The position numbers and the translations under genes are program-made. The notes below the pieces were generated by a model. It saw only the letters and a program-made list of their open reading frames with translations, was not told the origin of the DNA and did not search any database. Below are positions 9,252-21,400 of a stretch of 64,000 nt of DNA, piece after piece; position 1 is the stretch's first letter; each line of letters begins with the position of its first letter. Origin of the DNA: Candidatus Melainabacteria bacterium (GTDB lineage: Bacteria > Cyanobacteriota > Vampirovibrionia > Obscuribacterales > Obscuribacteraceae); NCBI GenBank assembly GCA_003963305.1, contig RXJR01000032.1, positions 186,532 to 250,531 of the forward strand, read 5' to 3'.

Positions 9252-10253
9252 TCAGGCGCGAGGGTGACTCGTCATATAGACTCGACGCAGCCGATCGAGG
9301 CTGACGTGAGTGTAAATCTGAGTGGTGCTGATAGTCGTATGACCCAGCAGATCTTGCACGACACGCAAGTCGGCTCCGCCTTCGAGCAGGTGGGTAGCAA
9401 ACGTGTGTCGCAAAGTATGCGGGGTGATCGGCTTGGCGATTCCGGCGAGGCGAGCGTACTTGAGTACGATTCGGTGCACAGAACGCGATGACAATCTGGT
9501 TGCCTGCCTGCTCACGAAGAGTGGATTGTCAGGCTGAGGCTGTCTGCCACCAGCTAGCTTAGACCAGTGATCCGCCAGATAGCGCTCCAACCAAGCCTGC
9601 GCACTATCGTTGAGCAGCACAACGCGTTCGCGTGAGCCCTTACCGATTACACGCATCTCTTTAGCAGCAGCGTTGTAGTCTTGAATGCGCAGTCCGCACA
9701 GTTCACTTACGCGCATTCCCGACGCATACAGCACTTCCATCAAGGCGCGATCTCGCACACCAAGAGAGGAATCGTCTGGAGCGAGCAACAAGCGTGTCAC
9801 TTCTTCGCGATCTAAACAAGCCGGCAGGCGGCGTGACAGTTTAGGTCCACGCACCAATTTAGATGGATCGTCATCGATAAGCTGTTCGCGTTTCAGATAG
9901 CGATAGAAGCTGCGAATGGCAGAAATCTTTCTGGCAACGGTCGGACGACTGTAGCTTTCCTGAATCTGGCGAATGTAGCTGCGCAAACCATCTACTTCCA
10001 TCCAGGCAGAACTTTGCTTTTCTTCAGTTCCCTGTGCACTTTGATTCTCAGCTACCACAGAAGTCTGAGCTTCAGCTTTCTCTTCCGGCGTAAAGTCGAG
10101 AACTTCTTTAGTACCTTCCGCCCCTTCATTTGTAATCAGTTGCTTCAGGTCATTTACGTATGCACGAATCGTATTTGACGAATAATTGCGCTCCATTTCG
10201 AGGTAGCCAGCAAACTGATCTAGCCAAACCAGAGCGCCTCTCTGGGAATTCAC
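9252..10253 (-). CDS. XerC/XerD-type tyrosine recombinase with acidic insertion
   Basis: All six tyrosine-recombinase catalytic positions are present: Arg181 (GMRVSEL), Lys205 (GKGSRER), His279 and Arg282 (PHTLRHTF), His305 (LLGHTTI) and Tyr314 (QIYTHV). The N-terminal core-binding domain is also typical (YLEMERNYSSNTIRAYVNDL). Family proteins normally have about 300 residues; this one has 333 because an acidic, low-complexity stretch at about residues 43-83 is inserted within the N-terminal domain. The likely role is resolving chromosome dimers at dif. No integron, phage or dif-like site is seen next to it. The start is GTG at 10253; the shorter ATG at residue 20 would remove part of the domain. 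Confidence 0.92.
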   Translation of the reverse strand: MNSQRGALVWLDQFAGYLEMERNYSSNTIRAYVNDLKQLITNEGAEGTKEVLDFTPEEKAEAQTSVVAENQSAQGTEEKQSSAWMEVDGLRSYIRQIQESYSRPTVARKISAIRSFYRYLKREQLIDDDPSKLVRGPKLSRRLPACLDREEVTRLLLAPDDSSLGVRDRALMEVLYASGMRVSELCGLRIQDYNAAAKEMRVIGKGSRERVVLLNDSAQAWLERYLADHWSKLAGGRQPQPDNPLFVSRQATRLSSRSVHRIVLKYARLAGIAKPITPHTLRHTFATHLLEGGADLRVVQDLLGHTTISTTQIYTHVSLDRLRRVYMTSHPRA

Positions 10254-10360
10254 ATCGGACCGACTTTCTAGTTATTATCGACATTATGACTACCTCTATT
10301 ATGGAAACTTCATATGCCGAAAGCAATACCTAATTTGAAGATAGAAACAAAATTCGCCAC

Positions 10361-10389
10361 TTGACATTAGATAAATTGTGACATTCAAT
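10361..10389 (+). promoter_or_regulatory. Candidate sigma70-type promoter
   Basis: A perfect TTGACA (10361-10366) is followed after 17 bp by TTCAAT (10384-10389), a weak -10. It faces the small exported protein gene that starts at 10463. A second weak possibility is the TATAGG-like stretch about 30 bp before that start. Confidence 0.35.
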
Positions 10390-10462
10390 ACAACTCAAAA
10401 CAGCTAAAACCCGCGACCCGCGCTACTCTATAGGGATACCCTTCACTTGATTGAGGCAGATA

Positions 10463-10828
10463 ATGTTTGCGAATAAATATTTGGTCGTCGGAGCAGTTTT
10501 GGTGGCAGCCACCATCGGCGGGGCGATGTCAAACCCTCAATTCGCGTTGGCGAAGGGTAAGACCTGGACCGTAGAAATGCGTCAAGCCAAGCTGATGCAA
10601 GACATAAACGTGGCGCAGCAACACAAAGAGTTGACCGACAAAGAAGCCAAGAAATTGCGCAGTCGTTTATCAGACGTTGCCCGCAAGAAAAAGAAGTTCA
10701 AAAATGAGAACAAGAGCACAGGTGAAAAGCTAACTGCTGAAAACAATAAAGAGCTGGAAGAAGATCTGAACAAAATAAGTTCGGATATCAAAAAGTATCA
10801 GCTCGAAAAAAGAGTCGAACGCAAGTAG
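10463..10828 (+). CDS. Small exported lysine-rich helical protein
   Basis: The ATG at 10463 is chosen because GAGG lies six bases upstream; an upstream in-frame TTG at 10451 overlaps that site. The product has 121 aa: a signal peptide ending around AMSNPQFALA, then a highly charged, helix-forming mature part of about 90 residues rich in Lys, Glu and Asn. No Cys or catalytic motif is present. I do not recognise the family. It looks like a small periplasmic or surface-bound coiled-coil protein. Confidence 0.65.
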   Translation: MFANKYLVVGAVLVAATIGGAMSNPQFALAKGKTWTVEMRQAKLMQDINVAQQHKELTDKEAKKLRSRLSDVARKKKKFKNENKSTGEKLTAENNKELEEDLNKISSDIKKYQLEKRVERK

Positions 10829-10906
10829 TTTTGTGGTAAAAGCCGTTCACTGGAATCCCGGATCTATCCCCCATGTCACCACATGTGGCAGCCAGAGGAG
10901 AAGCGA

Positions 10907-11248
10907 ATGATTCGAAGAAGAAATCCTTCCAGGAGCGACGGAGTAGTTTTCGTCGTACTCGGTTTAGTGCTTTCAAAATTTTCCATACTGGACCCGATCA
11001 TGGCAGCACAAGCTCATGGTGAGGTCGTAATAGCAAAATGGTGGATTATGATGTCCTCCTATTTCGTCTACTACGGAATATTTCTGATGATCTGGGCACC
11101 CACAGCAGGTCACCTTATGAAGCTTCAACCTGACACAAATAAACTTGACCGCAAGGGACTAGCAATCATTTTGCTCTTGAGCGGTCTCGGACTGGGTTCA
11201 TCGCTCTTAGTCGAGAATTACCTGAACTCGCTGGGCTACAAGTTCTAA
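10907..11248 (+). CDS. Small membrane protein, three predicted helices
   Basis: The ATG at 10907 has AGAGGAG six bases upstream, so the upstream in-frame ATG at 10883 is unlikely. The product has 113 aa with a basic N terminus (MIRRRNPSRSD) and three hydrophobic segments, around residues 12-28, 46-65 and 85-105. I do not recognise the family. It lies 78 bp downstream of the small exported protein and may be co-transcribed with it. Confidence 0.6.
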   Translation: MIRRRNPSRSDGVVFVVLGLVLSKFSILDPIMAAQAHGEVVIAKWWIMMSSYFVYYGIFLMIWAPTAGHLMKLQPDTNKLDRKGLAIILLLSGLGLGSSLLVENYLNSLGYKF

Positions 11249-11385
11249 CATCAGACTCAGCCCACTGGCAACCCGGAGACATCATACCTGGGAAACGCAA
11301 ATACACCACTGATGGTGCGCCTGTGTAAACCATCTCTAGCGAGTGATGGCTTGGCCAACGGCGGTTTTCATATCGACTTCAGTGA

Positions 11386-12330
11386 CTAGCGCCTATGCTG
11401 CAACCAGGTAATGAGCAGGTCTGTAAGCTGTTCAGTGAGCTGATTCTCTTCCAACAACAGATGCTCGCCATCACCAACCACCATCAAAAGCTTGTCGTCG
11501 GTGCCGATCGAGTTGAACAATTCAACGGTACCCTCAGGCTTTACAAGCTGATCTTTGAAACCAGCCATGAGAAGAATCGGGGTCTTTTCAATCAGAGCAG
11601 CGGCATCATAGTTGCCTTTCATAAAATCGTTGAATTGCTTCAACTCTTTCGGAGTCAGCTTCATGCGATTCGTCGGCGTAGCTTCCATGTGCTTTTGCAA
11701 CGCTTTATTTTCAGTAGCACGTTCAACAACTTCAGGCGCAATATTCATTGGCTTGTCTTTGTTTGTCAGATATTTGGCGCCGACGACAATGGTCGAACTC
11801 ATTTTCGCGTAGCGATCGCTCGATGGAACAGAAGAGATGATTCCGTCCACTAAATCGGGATACCGGGATGCGGCTGCCAGCACTATGGCACCACCCATGG
11901 ATTCACCAACAAGATCGATCTTGCAACCGGGATAGAGCGTTCTCAGTGTCTTCAGCGCCGCCTGGATGTCATTCAAGCAACCTTCAAAGTCGACACGATT
12001 CTCGCGGCTGTTCATCCACTCGCCAAACCCTCGAACGTCTAGCGCATAAACGCCATAACCACGAGATGCCATGACATGACCGAATTCGGTGTAAGAGAGA
12101 CTGCTGAAGCCGAGACCGTGAACGCACAGAAGTATTTCTTTCGGTTTTGTGCGCGGCAACCATGAACGATACGGCACTTTGATGTTATTGCTCCAGATTG
12201 GAGCCTTGGCGCGACCCGCCGAAACAGGCGCCTTCGCTTGCACCGGAAGAACAGGCAACATTGAGCCCGTCAGCTGTATCAGGGCAAAAGCCGAAGCAAA
12301 TACAGACGCAACACTCTTTCTTATTCGCAT
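11386..12330 (-). CDS. Exported alpha/beta hydrolase (lysophospholipase-like)
   Basis: An alpha/beta-hydrolase fold of the serine aminopeptidase/monoacylglycerol lipase group. It shows the oxyanion loop HGLG (71-74), nucleophile elbow GESMGG (Ser144), an Asp in GFKDQLVKPEG and the catalytic His in GDGEHLL. The start is set at ATG 12330, which has GGAG nine bases upstream; extending the frame further would run into the tRNA-Sec gene. An N-terminal hydrophobic segment ending near VQAKA makes it exported or membrane-attached. The likely substrate is a lipid ester or a small ester/peptide. The gene stands just downstream of selC. Confidence 0.85.
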   Translation of the reverse strand: MRIRKSVASVFASAFALIQLTGSMLPVLPVQAKAPVSAGRAKAPIWSNNIKVPYRSWLPRTKPKEILLCVHGLGFSSLSYTEFGHVMASRGYGVYALDVRGFGEWMNSRENRVDFEGCLNDIQAALKTLRTLYPGCKIDLVGESMGGAIVLAAASRYPDLVDGIISSVPSSDRYAKMSSTIVVGAKYLTNKDKPMNIAPEVVERATENKALQKHMEATPTNRMKLTPKELKQFNDFMKGNYDAAALIEKTPILLMAGFKDQLVKPEGTVELFNSIGTDDKLLMVVGDGEHLLLEENQLTEQLTDLLITWLQHRR

Positions 12331-12431
12331 CAATAGCAACTCCACATGTAATTTCTGTGCGTGCATATAAGGTTGGGGAAGTGCCGCCCGGACACTCCGA
12401 ATCCTCTTACCACTTTGCCGACAATAAAACT

Positions 12432-12527
12432 CGGGGACGCGTGGGAATCGAACCCACCCAGGACAGCGCTTGTCTGCCCCGCAACGGTTTTGAAGACCGC
12501 ACACCACACCAGCGATGCTCCATCCCC
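12432..12527 (-). tRNA. selC: tRNA-Sec (anticodon TCA)
   Basis: Read on the minus strand, a 96-nt tRNA can be folded. The acceptor is GGGGATG with CGTCCCC (one G-T pair, and a G-G mismatch at position 8). The long D stem is CATCGC with GTGGTG around TGGT. The anticodon stem-loop is GCGGT-CTTCAAA-ACCGT, giving anticodon TCA. A long variable arm has stem GGGCAG with CTGTCC, and the T arm is GTGGG-TTCGATT-CCCAC. The TCA anticodon, extended D stem, long variable arm and length (E. coli selC is 95 nt) identify selenocysteine tRNA. CCA is not encoded. It implies that SelA, SelB and SelD exist elsewhere in the genome. Confidence 0.92.
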
Positions 12528-12589
12528 ACGAGGATGTTGTGGATTATAGCCGGGCGCGGGCGTGGTGCGCCACGGGGAAGATGGTAGAA

Positions 12590-12688
12590 GCACCCGGGAC
12601 GGGTGCGCTCCATGAGAGAGATGCACCCGGGACGGGTGCGCTCCATGAGAGAGATGCACCCGAGACGGGTGCGCTCCATGACCGATAG
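12590..12688. repeat. 33-bp tandem repeat with internal palindrome, 3 copies
   Basis: Three adjacent 33-bp units (12590-12622, 12623-12655, 12656-12688). The first two are identical and the third diverges slightly. Each contains GCACCCG-GGA-CGGGTGC, a 7-bp stem with a 3-nt loop, then GCTCCATGAGAGAGAT. There are no spacers, so it is not a CRISPR. It lies between selC and the rpoB promoter. Confidence 0.9.
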
Positions 12689-12914
12689 AGGCTTTCGGGC
12701 TCGTCAAGGTGTGGCATTCGAGTCGACATTTTCTGCTGACATCAGATTTGGAGCCAGTGTTACATACAAATAAGCAGCATTAAGAAATAACGAACTATTT
12801 TGAAAAGCTTTTAAGTTATTAGATAAGCTGGTATTTAGCCGTTTCTGCGCAAATGAGACAGAATTTATTGAAATTCTCGTCACGTACGCGCCGTCACGTC
12901 TCATCACATTTGCA
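12689..12914. other. AT-rich non-coding stretch upstream of rpoB promoter
   Basis: No credible gene is seen. The stretch is markedly AT-rich between about 12770 and 12870 with several A and T runs, which could act as an UP element or bent DNA for the rpoB promoter directly downstream. Short reading frames here lack ribosome-binding sites. Confidence 0.4.
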
Positions 12915-12944
12915 TTGACATTACAATGATAGGCTACGTATATT
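12915..12944 (+). promoter_or_regulatory. Probable rpoB operon promoter
   Basis: A consensus -35 TTGACA (12915-12920) and a -10 TATATT (12939-12944, five of six) are separated by 18 bp. The predicted start near 12951 leaves a leader of about 65 nt before rpoB. Confidence 0.6.
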
Positions 12945-13015
12945 TGCACACTTGTGCCTGCAGTTGCCCACACCGCATCTGCCGAAGTATCCAGCCAATC
13001 TACCAGAGGTAATCG

Positions 13016-16000
13016 ATGGCTTTAGAGTTATCTGAGCGCGTCCGAACCTTCGGGGTCGGTAGCCCTCGTATCGCCGATCTTCCGGACCTAGCCGAAATCC
13101 AAAAGAGTTCCTTCAAGTGGTTCATTGATGAGGGACTCGGAGAAGAATTAAGAGCCTTCAGTCCCATCAAGGACTACACAGGAAGGCTCGAATTACACTT
13201 CTTGCCGAACTACACGTTCGAAGATCATACAGAGCCAAATAAGCCGAAAACGCCTGAAGACGCTCGGTCTATGGACGCCAGCTTCACCAAGAAGTTGCGT
13301 ATTCAAATGCGTCTGGTCAACCGCGAAATCGGTGAAATCAAAGAGCAAGAGATTTACGTCGGCGACATCCCGATGATGACGGACCGCGGTACGTTCATCA
13401 TCAACGGCGCCGAGCGAGTCATCGTCAGCCAGATCGTCCGAAGCCCCGGCATCTACTACAAACGCGAAGTAGACACCAACGGTAAACGAACATTCAGCGC
13501 CACTTTGATTCCTAACAGAGGCGCCTGGCTCAAGTTCGAAACCGACGTCAATGACGTTATCTACGTCAAAATCGACAAGAACAGAAAACTGCCGGCAACA
13601 ACTCTGTTGCGCGCCCTTGGCTATTCCGACCAGGAAATGGAAGCTCTCTTCCGCCACCGCGACTTCCTCAAGAAGACGCTGGACAAAGACAGCACCAAGT
13701 CACGCGAAGATTCGCTCATCGAAGTTTACAGAAAGCTGCGTCCAGGTGACCCACCGTCAGTTGCTGGCGGACAGAGCATCATTGACAGCCGATTCTTTGA
13801 TGACAAGCGCTACGACCTTGGCAAGGTTGGTCGTTACAAACTCAACAAAAAGCTCAGCCTGAGCGTTTCTGAAGCACAACGCACGCTCACCCGTGAAGAC
13901 ATCGTTGCCGCAGTCGACTACTTAATCGGCTTGCACTACGACGAAGGTCACGTTGATGACATCGACCACCTCGGCAACAGACGTATCCGTTCAGTCGGCG
14001 AATTGTTGCAAAACCAGTTCAGAATTGGTTTGACCCGTTTGGAAAGAATCGTTCGCGAACGTATGACATTGCAAGATGCCGATACGCTCACGCCCGCCAA
14101 CCTGCTCAACACAAAACCGCTGGTCGCTGCAATCCGTGAATTCTTCGGTTCATCGCAGTTGTCACAGTTCATGGACCAGACCAACCCGCTTGCAGAACTG
14201 ACGCACAAACGCCGTCTGTCAGCCCTCGGTCCTGGTGGATTGTCGAGAGAAAGAGCCGGATTCGCGGTTCGCGACATTCACCCCAGCCACTACGGTCGCA
14301 TCTGCCCGGTAGAGACTCCTGAAGGTCCGAACGCAGGTTTGATCGGCTCGCTGGCAACCCACGCTCGTGTTAATGAGTACGGCTTCATTGAGACTCCTTA
14401 TAGACGAGTCGATAACGGCAAGTTGACTGAAGAAGTTCACTACCTTACAGCCGACGAAGAAGACAAATACAGAGTCGCTCCTGGCGACGTGCCTGTGCAC
14501 GACAACGGTGACTTCGTTCACCCGCTCGTACCGGTACGCTACAAAGCTGAGTTTATCGAAACTCCGCCTGAGCAAGTCGACTACGTAGGCGTCAGCCCGA
14601 TTCAGATCGTTTCAGTTGGAACGGCTCTCATTCCTTTCCTCGAGCACGACGACGCTAACCGAGCCCTGATGGGATCGAACATGCAACGTCAGTCAGTGCC
14701 TCTGGTAAGAACTGAAAGAGCGCTCGTCACAACCGGTATCGAAAAGCAGTCAGCTCGCGACTCGGGTATGGTGATCGTTTCTGACCTGGAAGGAAAAGTC
14801 GAGTACGTGACGGCAGCCGCCATTCACGTGCGCACCAAAGACAAGAGACTCGTTAAATACAAACTCTCGAAATTCCAGCGCTCTAACCAGGACACATGCC
14901 TGAATCAGAAGCCAATCGTTCAAGTTGGTGATCATGTCAAACCAGGACAGATCATCGCCGACGGTGCTGCCACCAACTCCGGTGAACTGGCAGTAGGTCG
15001 CAACCTGCTCGTGGCCTTCATGCCATGGGAAGGCTACAACTTCGAAGACGCGATTTTGATCAGTCAACGTCTCGTGTTCGACGAAGTAATGACTTCGATT
15101 CACATTGAAAAACTGGAGATCGACGCTCGTTCAACCAAGTTGGGACCAGAAGAAATCACCCGAGAAGTTCCAAACGTCTCGGAAGAATCACTGCGTCACC
15201 TCGACGAGAACGGCATCGTCAGAGTCGGTTCACGCGTTTATCCAGACGACATTCTGGTCGGTAAGATCACACCGAAAGGTGAATCTGAACATCCGCCAGA
15301 AGAAAAATTGCTCCGCGCCATCTTCGGTGAAAAGGCACGCGACGTCAGAGACAACTCTCTGCGCGTTCCACACGGTGAAGGCGGCCGCGTCGTAGACGTC
15401 AAAGTCTTCGACCGCGAAAAGGGCGATGAACTCCCGCCTGTAGCAAACAAAGTGGTGCGTGTCTACATCGCTCAAAAACGCAAAATCAGCGTTGGCGACA
15501 AAGTAGCAGGACGTCACGGAAACAAAGGTATCGTCGCTCGCATTCTGCCGACCGAAGATATGCCTTTCCTTCCAGACGGCACACCAGTCGACATCGTTCT
15601 CAACCCGCTTGGTGTACCAAGCCGTATGAACGTCGGTCAGACCTTCGAAACATTGCTCGGTTTGGCAGCCATGCTCACCCAGCAACGTTATGAAGTGCCA
15701 CCATTCGACGAAATGTACGCCAAAGAAGCGTCTTCGCATCTCGTTCATGGCGAGATCACCAAAGGCAAAGACATCTCTGGTTTCGATTGGGTCGGTGATA
15801 ACGGCAAAATCACACTCTTTGACGGCAGAAGCGGCGACGCTTTCGACAACCCTGTCACTGTCGGCAAGATCTACATGATGAAGCTGGTCCACCTTGTCGA
15901 CGACAAGATCCACGCCCGTTCGACTGGACCATACAGCTTGGTCACGCAGCAGCCACTGGGCGGAAAGGCTCAGTTCGGCGGTCAGCGTCTGGGAGAAATG

Positions 16001-16489
16001 GAATGCTGGGCGCTGGAAGCGTTCGGTGGAGCCTACTCTCTGCAAGAGATGTTGACTATCAAGTCAGACGACGTAAACGGACGTTCGAGAGCATACGAGT
16101 CGATCGTTAAGGGTGAAAACCTGAAGCGTCCTGGTATTCCGGAATCCTTCAAAGTGCTCGTTCGCGAACTTCAATCAATCGGTCTCGACGTATCCGTCGC
16201 CAAACGCACACGCGAAGGCGGCGAGCTCGAAGTCGACTTGATGACGGAAGTGGAAGAAGCAAGACCACGTGGAATGCGCCGCAGTCCATTTGGCGAAATC
16301 GGCATCGAGTCCGAGCTTGCTGAACTTTCACGTCAACCCGTCGTGCCATCAGCAGCGGTGGCAGTCAGCGAACCTGATGAAGATGTCTTCGCCGGTGGTG
16401 GTGGCGGTGCAGCCGCTGCCGAAGTCGATGACGTCGACCTCGGAGCCGACGAAGAAGATGACGGTGATGACGCAGGCGATGACGTCTAA
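13016..16489 (+). CDS. rpoB: RNA polymerase beta subunit
   Basis: Full-length beta subunit (1157 aa), collinear with the family from [20 protein letters not shown] to the C-terminal SI/clamp region [22 protein letters not shown]. The rifampicin-binding cluster is the sensitive type: Asp387, His397 and Ser402 match E. coli D516, H526 and S531 ([25 protein letters not shown]). After about residue 1105 there is a lineage-specific acidic, Gly-rich tail ending [13 protein letters not shown]. The gene opens the rpoB-rpoC1-rpoC2 operon. Unlike most bacteria, no rplJ/rplL lies upstream; selC and a repeat stand there instead. Confidence 0.99.
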   Translation: MALELSERVRTFGVGSPRIADLPDLAEIQKSSFKWFIDEGLGEELRAFSPIKDYTGRLELHFLPNYTFEDHTEPNKPKTPEDARSMDASFTKKLRIQMRLVNREIGEIKEQEIYVGDIPMMTDRGTFIINGAERVIVSQIVRSPGIYYKREVDTNGKRTFSATLIPNRGAWLKFETDVNDVIYVKIDKNRKLPATTLLRALGYSDQEMEALFRHRDFLKKTLDKDSTKSREDSLIEVYRKLRPGDPPSVAGGQSIIDSRFFDDKRYDLGKVGRYKLNKKLSLSVSEAQRTLTREDIVAAVDYLIGLHYDEGHVDDIDHLGNRRIRSVGELLQNQFRIGLTRLERIVRERMTLQDADTLTPANLLNTKPLVAAIREFFGSSQLSQFMDQTNPLAELTHKRRLSALGPGGLSRERAGFAVRDIHPSHYGRICPVETPEGPNAGLIGSLATHARVNEYGFIETPYRRVDNGKLTEEVHYLTADEEDKYRVAPGDVPVHDNGDFVHPLVPVRYKAEFIETPPEQVDYVGVSPIQIVSVGTALIPFLEHDDANRALMGSNMQRQSVPLVRTERALVTTGIEKQSARDSGMVIVSDLEGKVEYVTAAAIHVRTKDKRLVKYKLSKFQRSNQDTCLNQKPIVQVGDHVKPGQIIADGAATNSGELAVGRNLLVAFMPWEGYNFEDAILISQRLVFDEVMTSIHIEKLEIDARSTKLGPEEITREVPNVSEESLRHLDENGIVRVGSRVYPDDILVGKITPKGESEHPPEEKLLRAIFGEKARDVRDNSLRVPHGEGGRVVDVKVFDREKGDELPPVANKVVRVYIAQKRKISVGDKVAGRHGNKGIVARILPTEDMPFLPDGTPVDIVLNPLGVPSRMNVGQTFETLLGLAAMLTQQRYEVPPFDEMYAKEASSHLVHGEITKGKDISGFDWVGDNGKITLFDGRSGDAFDNPVTVGKIYMMKLVHLVDDKIHARSTGPYSLVTQQPLGGKAQFGGQRLGEMECWALEAFGGAYSLQEMLTIKSDDVNGRSRAYESIVKGENLKRPGIPESFKVLVRELQSIGLDVSVAKRTREGGELEVDLMTEVEEARPRGMRRSPFGEIGIESELAELSRQPVVPSAAVAVSEPDEDVFAGGGGGAAAAEVDDVDLGADEEDDGDDAGDDV

Positions 16490-16502
16490 ATTCGAGAAAT
16501 CA

Positions 16503-16528
16503 GTGGGCGGGCATAGTTGTCCGCCCAC
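16503..16528 (+). promoter_or_regulatory. Hairpin in the rpoB-rpoC1 gap
   Basis: An 8-bp GC-rich stem (GTGGGCGG with CCGCCCAC) and a 10-nt loop begin 14 bases past the rpoB stop. No T tract follows, so it is not a simple terminator. It may mark an mRNA processing or stability site between the two subunit genes. Confidence 0.5.
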
Positions 16529-16604
16529 CCGTTCGAAAGTACAACTCACAAGACAACTATGTCGTAGGGCTCTGTCCCTGAATTGCTGGAGGTCTGTCAG
16601 CTAA

Positions 16605-18404
<1,800 letters not shown>

Positions 18405-18411
18405 ACGAAGA

Positions 18412-18443
18412 GGATGGCGGGGTCGATGCCGCGCCATCCTTTT
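18412..18443 (+). terminator. Terminator-like hairpin between rpoC1 and rpoC2
   Basis: An 8-bp stem GGATGGCG with CGCCATCC is followed directly by TTTT. It starts seven bases past the rpoC1 stop. With a short T run and a 12-nt loop it is probably a partial terminator or attenuator that adjusts RpoC2 supply relative to RpoC1. Confidence 0.5.
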
Positions 18444-18481
18444 CATCCGCTAACAAACTGAACGACGAAGAAGAGGGACCT

Positions 18482-21400
18482 ATGGTCAGCACGACAGATA
18501 AGAAAAACACTTTAAAGTTCATCAACATGACGATGGACAAGAAGAAACTCGGAAATCTTCTATCAGACATTTACGAAACGTACGGCACAGCCCGCACCGC
18601 GGAATTGGCGAACTCGTTGAAAGACCTCGGATTTCAATATGCCACCAAAGCTGGTGTAACGATTTCGATTGACGACCTCGACGTTCCAGACGCCAAGAAA
18701 GGTTTGATCTCCGCAGCCGAGAAAGAAATCGAAGAAGCACAACGACGCTATGAACGCGGCGAAATTACAGAAGTAGAACGCTACAACAAAGTAATCGACA
18801 CCTGGTCTGCCACCACCGACCAATTGACGAAAGAAGTAGTCGACAACTTCGACAGATTGAACCCGGTATACATGATGGCGTTCTCCGGCGCTAGAGGTAA
18901 CATCTCCCAGGTTCGTCAGCTCGTCGGAATGCGAGGCTTGATGGCTGACTCTCAAGGTCAGATTATCGACTTGCCGATTAAAGCAAACTTCCGCGAAGGC
19001 TTGAACGTAACCGAGTACATCATCTCCAGCTACGGTGCAAGAAAAGGTCTGGTAGATACAGCGCTCAAGACAGCCGACTCAGGATACCTGACACGCCGTC
19101 TCGTCGACGTTGCCCAGGACGTTATCGTTCGCGACGTAGATTGCAAAACCAGCCGCGGTATCTACATGCAACCGATCATGGAAGGCGACAAAGCCATGGT
19201 CAAATTGTCTGAGCGTATCTTCGGTCGTTCAGTATCAGAAGATGTGATTCTCGAAGAAACCGGAGAAGTGCTCGCACGCGCCGGTGATTTGATTGACCGC
19301 GAATTGTCGGCATTGCTCGACCAGAAGAAACTGAAGAGCGTCAAAGTGCGTTCACCACTGACCTGCGACAGCCAATACGGCGTTTGCCAGAAGTGCTACG
19401 GCTGGTCGATGACCAACAACCACCTGGTTGATGTTGGTGAAGCGATCGGTATTATCGCAGCGCAGTCAATCGGTGAACCTGGAACACAGCTGACGATGAG
19501 AACATTCCACACAGGCGGCGCCGTCGCAGGTGGAAGCAGCCGTGCTCAGGTTAAAGCTCCAGCCGCCGGTGAAGTCAGCTACAAGATTCCGAGCCGTTCA
19601 GTAAGAACAGCTTACGGTGACGTTGTAGACCAGACCACCAAAGATGGTGCCATCGTTGTTACTGCCGGATCGAAAGAACACAAACTGCCGATTCCGACAG
19701 GCGCATTGATCCTGCTCAAGGCCGGTTCAACAGTAACTCCTGGTCAAGTTATCGCTGAGTACGACCCACCAGGTTCGAAGAAGAACTTGACTGAGCGCGC
19801 CAGCAAAGACATCACCGCCGACATCTCTGGACGTATCATGTTCAGTGGATTCCAGGCTGACGAAAAACGCGACCGTCAGGGCAACATCTCTCGCACAGCC
19901 AACCGCGCCGGTATCATCTGGGTACTGGAAGGTGACGTATACAACCTGCCTTCAGGCGCTCATGTAGTCGTCAAAGACGGTCAGGACGTAAATCCGAACG
20001 ATGTTCTCGCTGAAATTCAAATCAACACCGAACATGGTGGTGAAGTGCGTTTCGGTCCTGAAATCGAAACCGAAGTCGTTAAGAGCGGCAAGAAGACAGT
20101 CACCAGACTCGTCAAAGGTAAGGAAATCAACGTCATCATCTCGTCGGTCGGCGCCGGTAACGCCAAGCTGGAAACAGCCAAGAACGGCAACACCTGGAGA
20201 GTGGCGAAGAGCAAAGAAGCCTACACAATCAAAGTCGTTAACGACGAAATCGTTGAAAACGGCAAGATTATCGCTGAACTCGTCGACGACGGAACCAACG
20301 TGGTCAACTCCGGCGGAGAAATCATCTATGACGGCGTCGAAATCGACGATCGCCGCGTAGTCACCAAAGCCGGACGCATCCTCTTCGTTCCTGAAGAAGT
20401 TCACTTCATCTCCAAAGACATCAGCTTGAAGATGACTGAATCAGGCGACACTGTCACAGCTGGTCAAGAAATCGTCAAAGACGTTTTTGCCCACATGGAC
20501 GGTATCGTTGAAATCGTTGCCGACAACGACATCATTCACGAAGTAATCGTTCGCCCGGGCGAATTGATCAACATCGGTGATCCTTCAGACGTAAAAGTTC
20601 CGGAAGGTCAAATCGTTGAACCAGGCACCGAGATTCTCGAAGGTCAGAAGTTCAAAGACAGAAAGATCATCAACATTCTCGAAAGAGAAGATGGTACAGC
20701 TCAACTTCTGGTTCGCCCGATTGAAGAATATTGGATCGAGCCTAAAGAAACGAAGTTCAAACACCGCGCCACCGACGACAAGATCAGCTTGAGATCAGTA
20801 ACTCAGTTGCTCTTCAGAGATCGCGAAAAAGTACGTCACTTGCAGGGCGCCCAGCTCACCAGAACATCACTGGTTCTGCAGATGCAAGGTCAATTGCAAG
20901 GACTGAAGGGAACGGTGGAAATCGGCGAAGAAGACTTGAACATCGTTGTTCAAGAAAACATCCTCTTGCGTCGCGACACTGACCTCAACGTCACTCTGCT
21001 ATCCGTTCAGCACGGCGACATCGTCGAAAAGAAATCAGCGGTTGCCACCACGCAAGTGCTGACAAAGACACCTGCACGCGTTCAATTGTCGAAGACAGAC
21101 GAACGAAGAATTCTTCTTATTACAGAAGAACAGCAAGTGCACCACAAGGCCAAAGGCGCCGTCACCGTCAAGGAAGGCGACTTGTTGCGCAACGACGACC
21201 CGATTTCGAAGTCGACGACTGCGGTTCACTCCGGTCAGGTAGTGGCTGTTGATGGAACTGATGTGACTATCCGTAAGGGCAGACCATATCTCATCTCCGG
21301 TAACACACAACTGCAATCTGAAGACGGCGCTCTGGTACAACGCGGCGACCTGCTCGCAACGCTCGTATACGAACGTCAGAAAACCGGAGACATCGTTCAG

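Noticed and set aside
9252-10253. Mobile-element integrase
   Set aside because: The protein is closest to XerC/D and there are no attachment repeats, phage genes or cassettes around it.
11270-11350. A c-di-GMP riboswitch (AACGCAAA next to GGGA)
   Set aside because: Only the short core looks right; the paired stems and the tetraloop-receptor part are not found, and it lies between two convergent genes with no gene to control.
12330-12507. N-terminal extension of the alpha/beta hydrolase by 59 residues
   Set aside because: It would translate the tRNA-Sec gene; the ATG at 12330 has a ribosome-binding site and begins a signal-like segment.
12432-12527. tRNA-Ser or tRNA-Leu because of the long variable arm
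   Set aside because: The anticodon is TCA and the D stem is six pairs long, both specific to tRNA-Sec; a TGA-reading suppressor of another type is less likely.
12590-12688. CRISPR array
   Set aside because: The units follow each other directly without spacers.
15230-16045. A 271-codon frame opposite rpoB
   Set aside because: It mirrors a highly conserved rpoB region and has the composition of a reverse-strand shadow.
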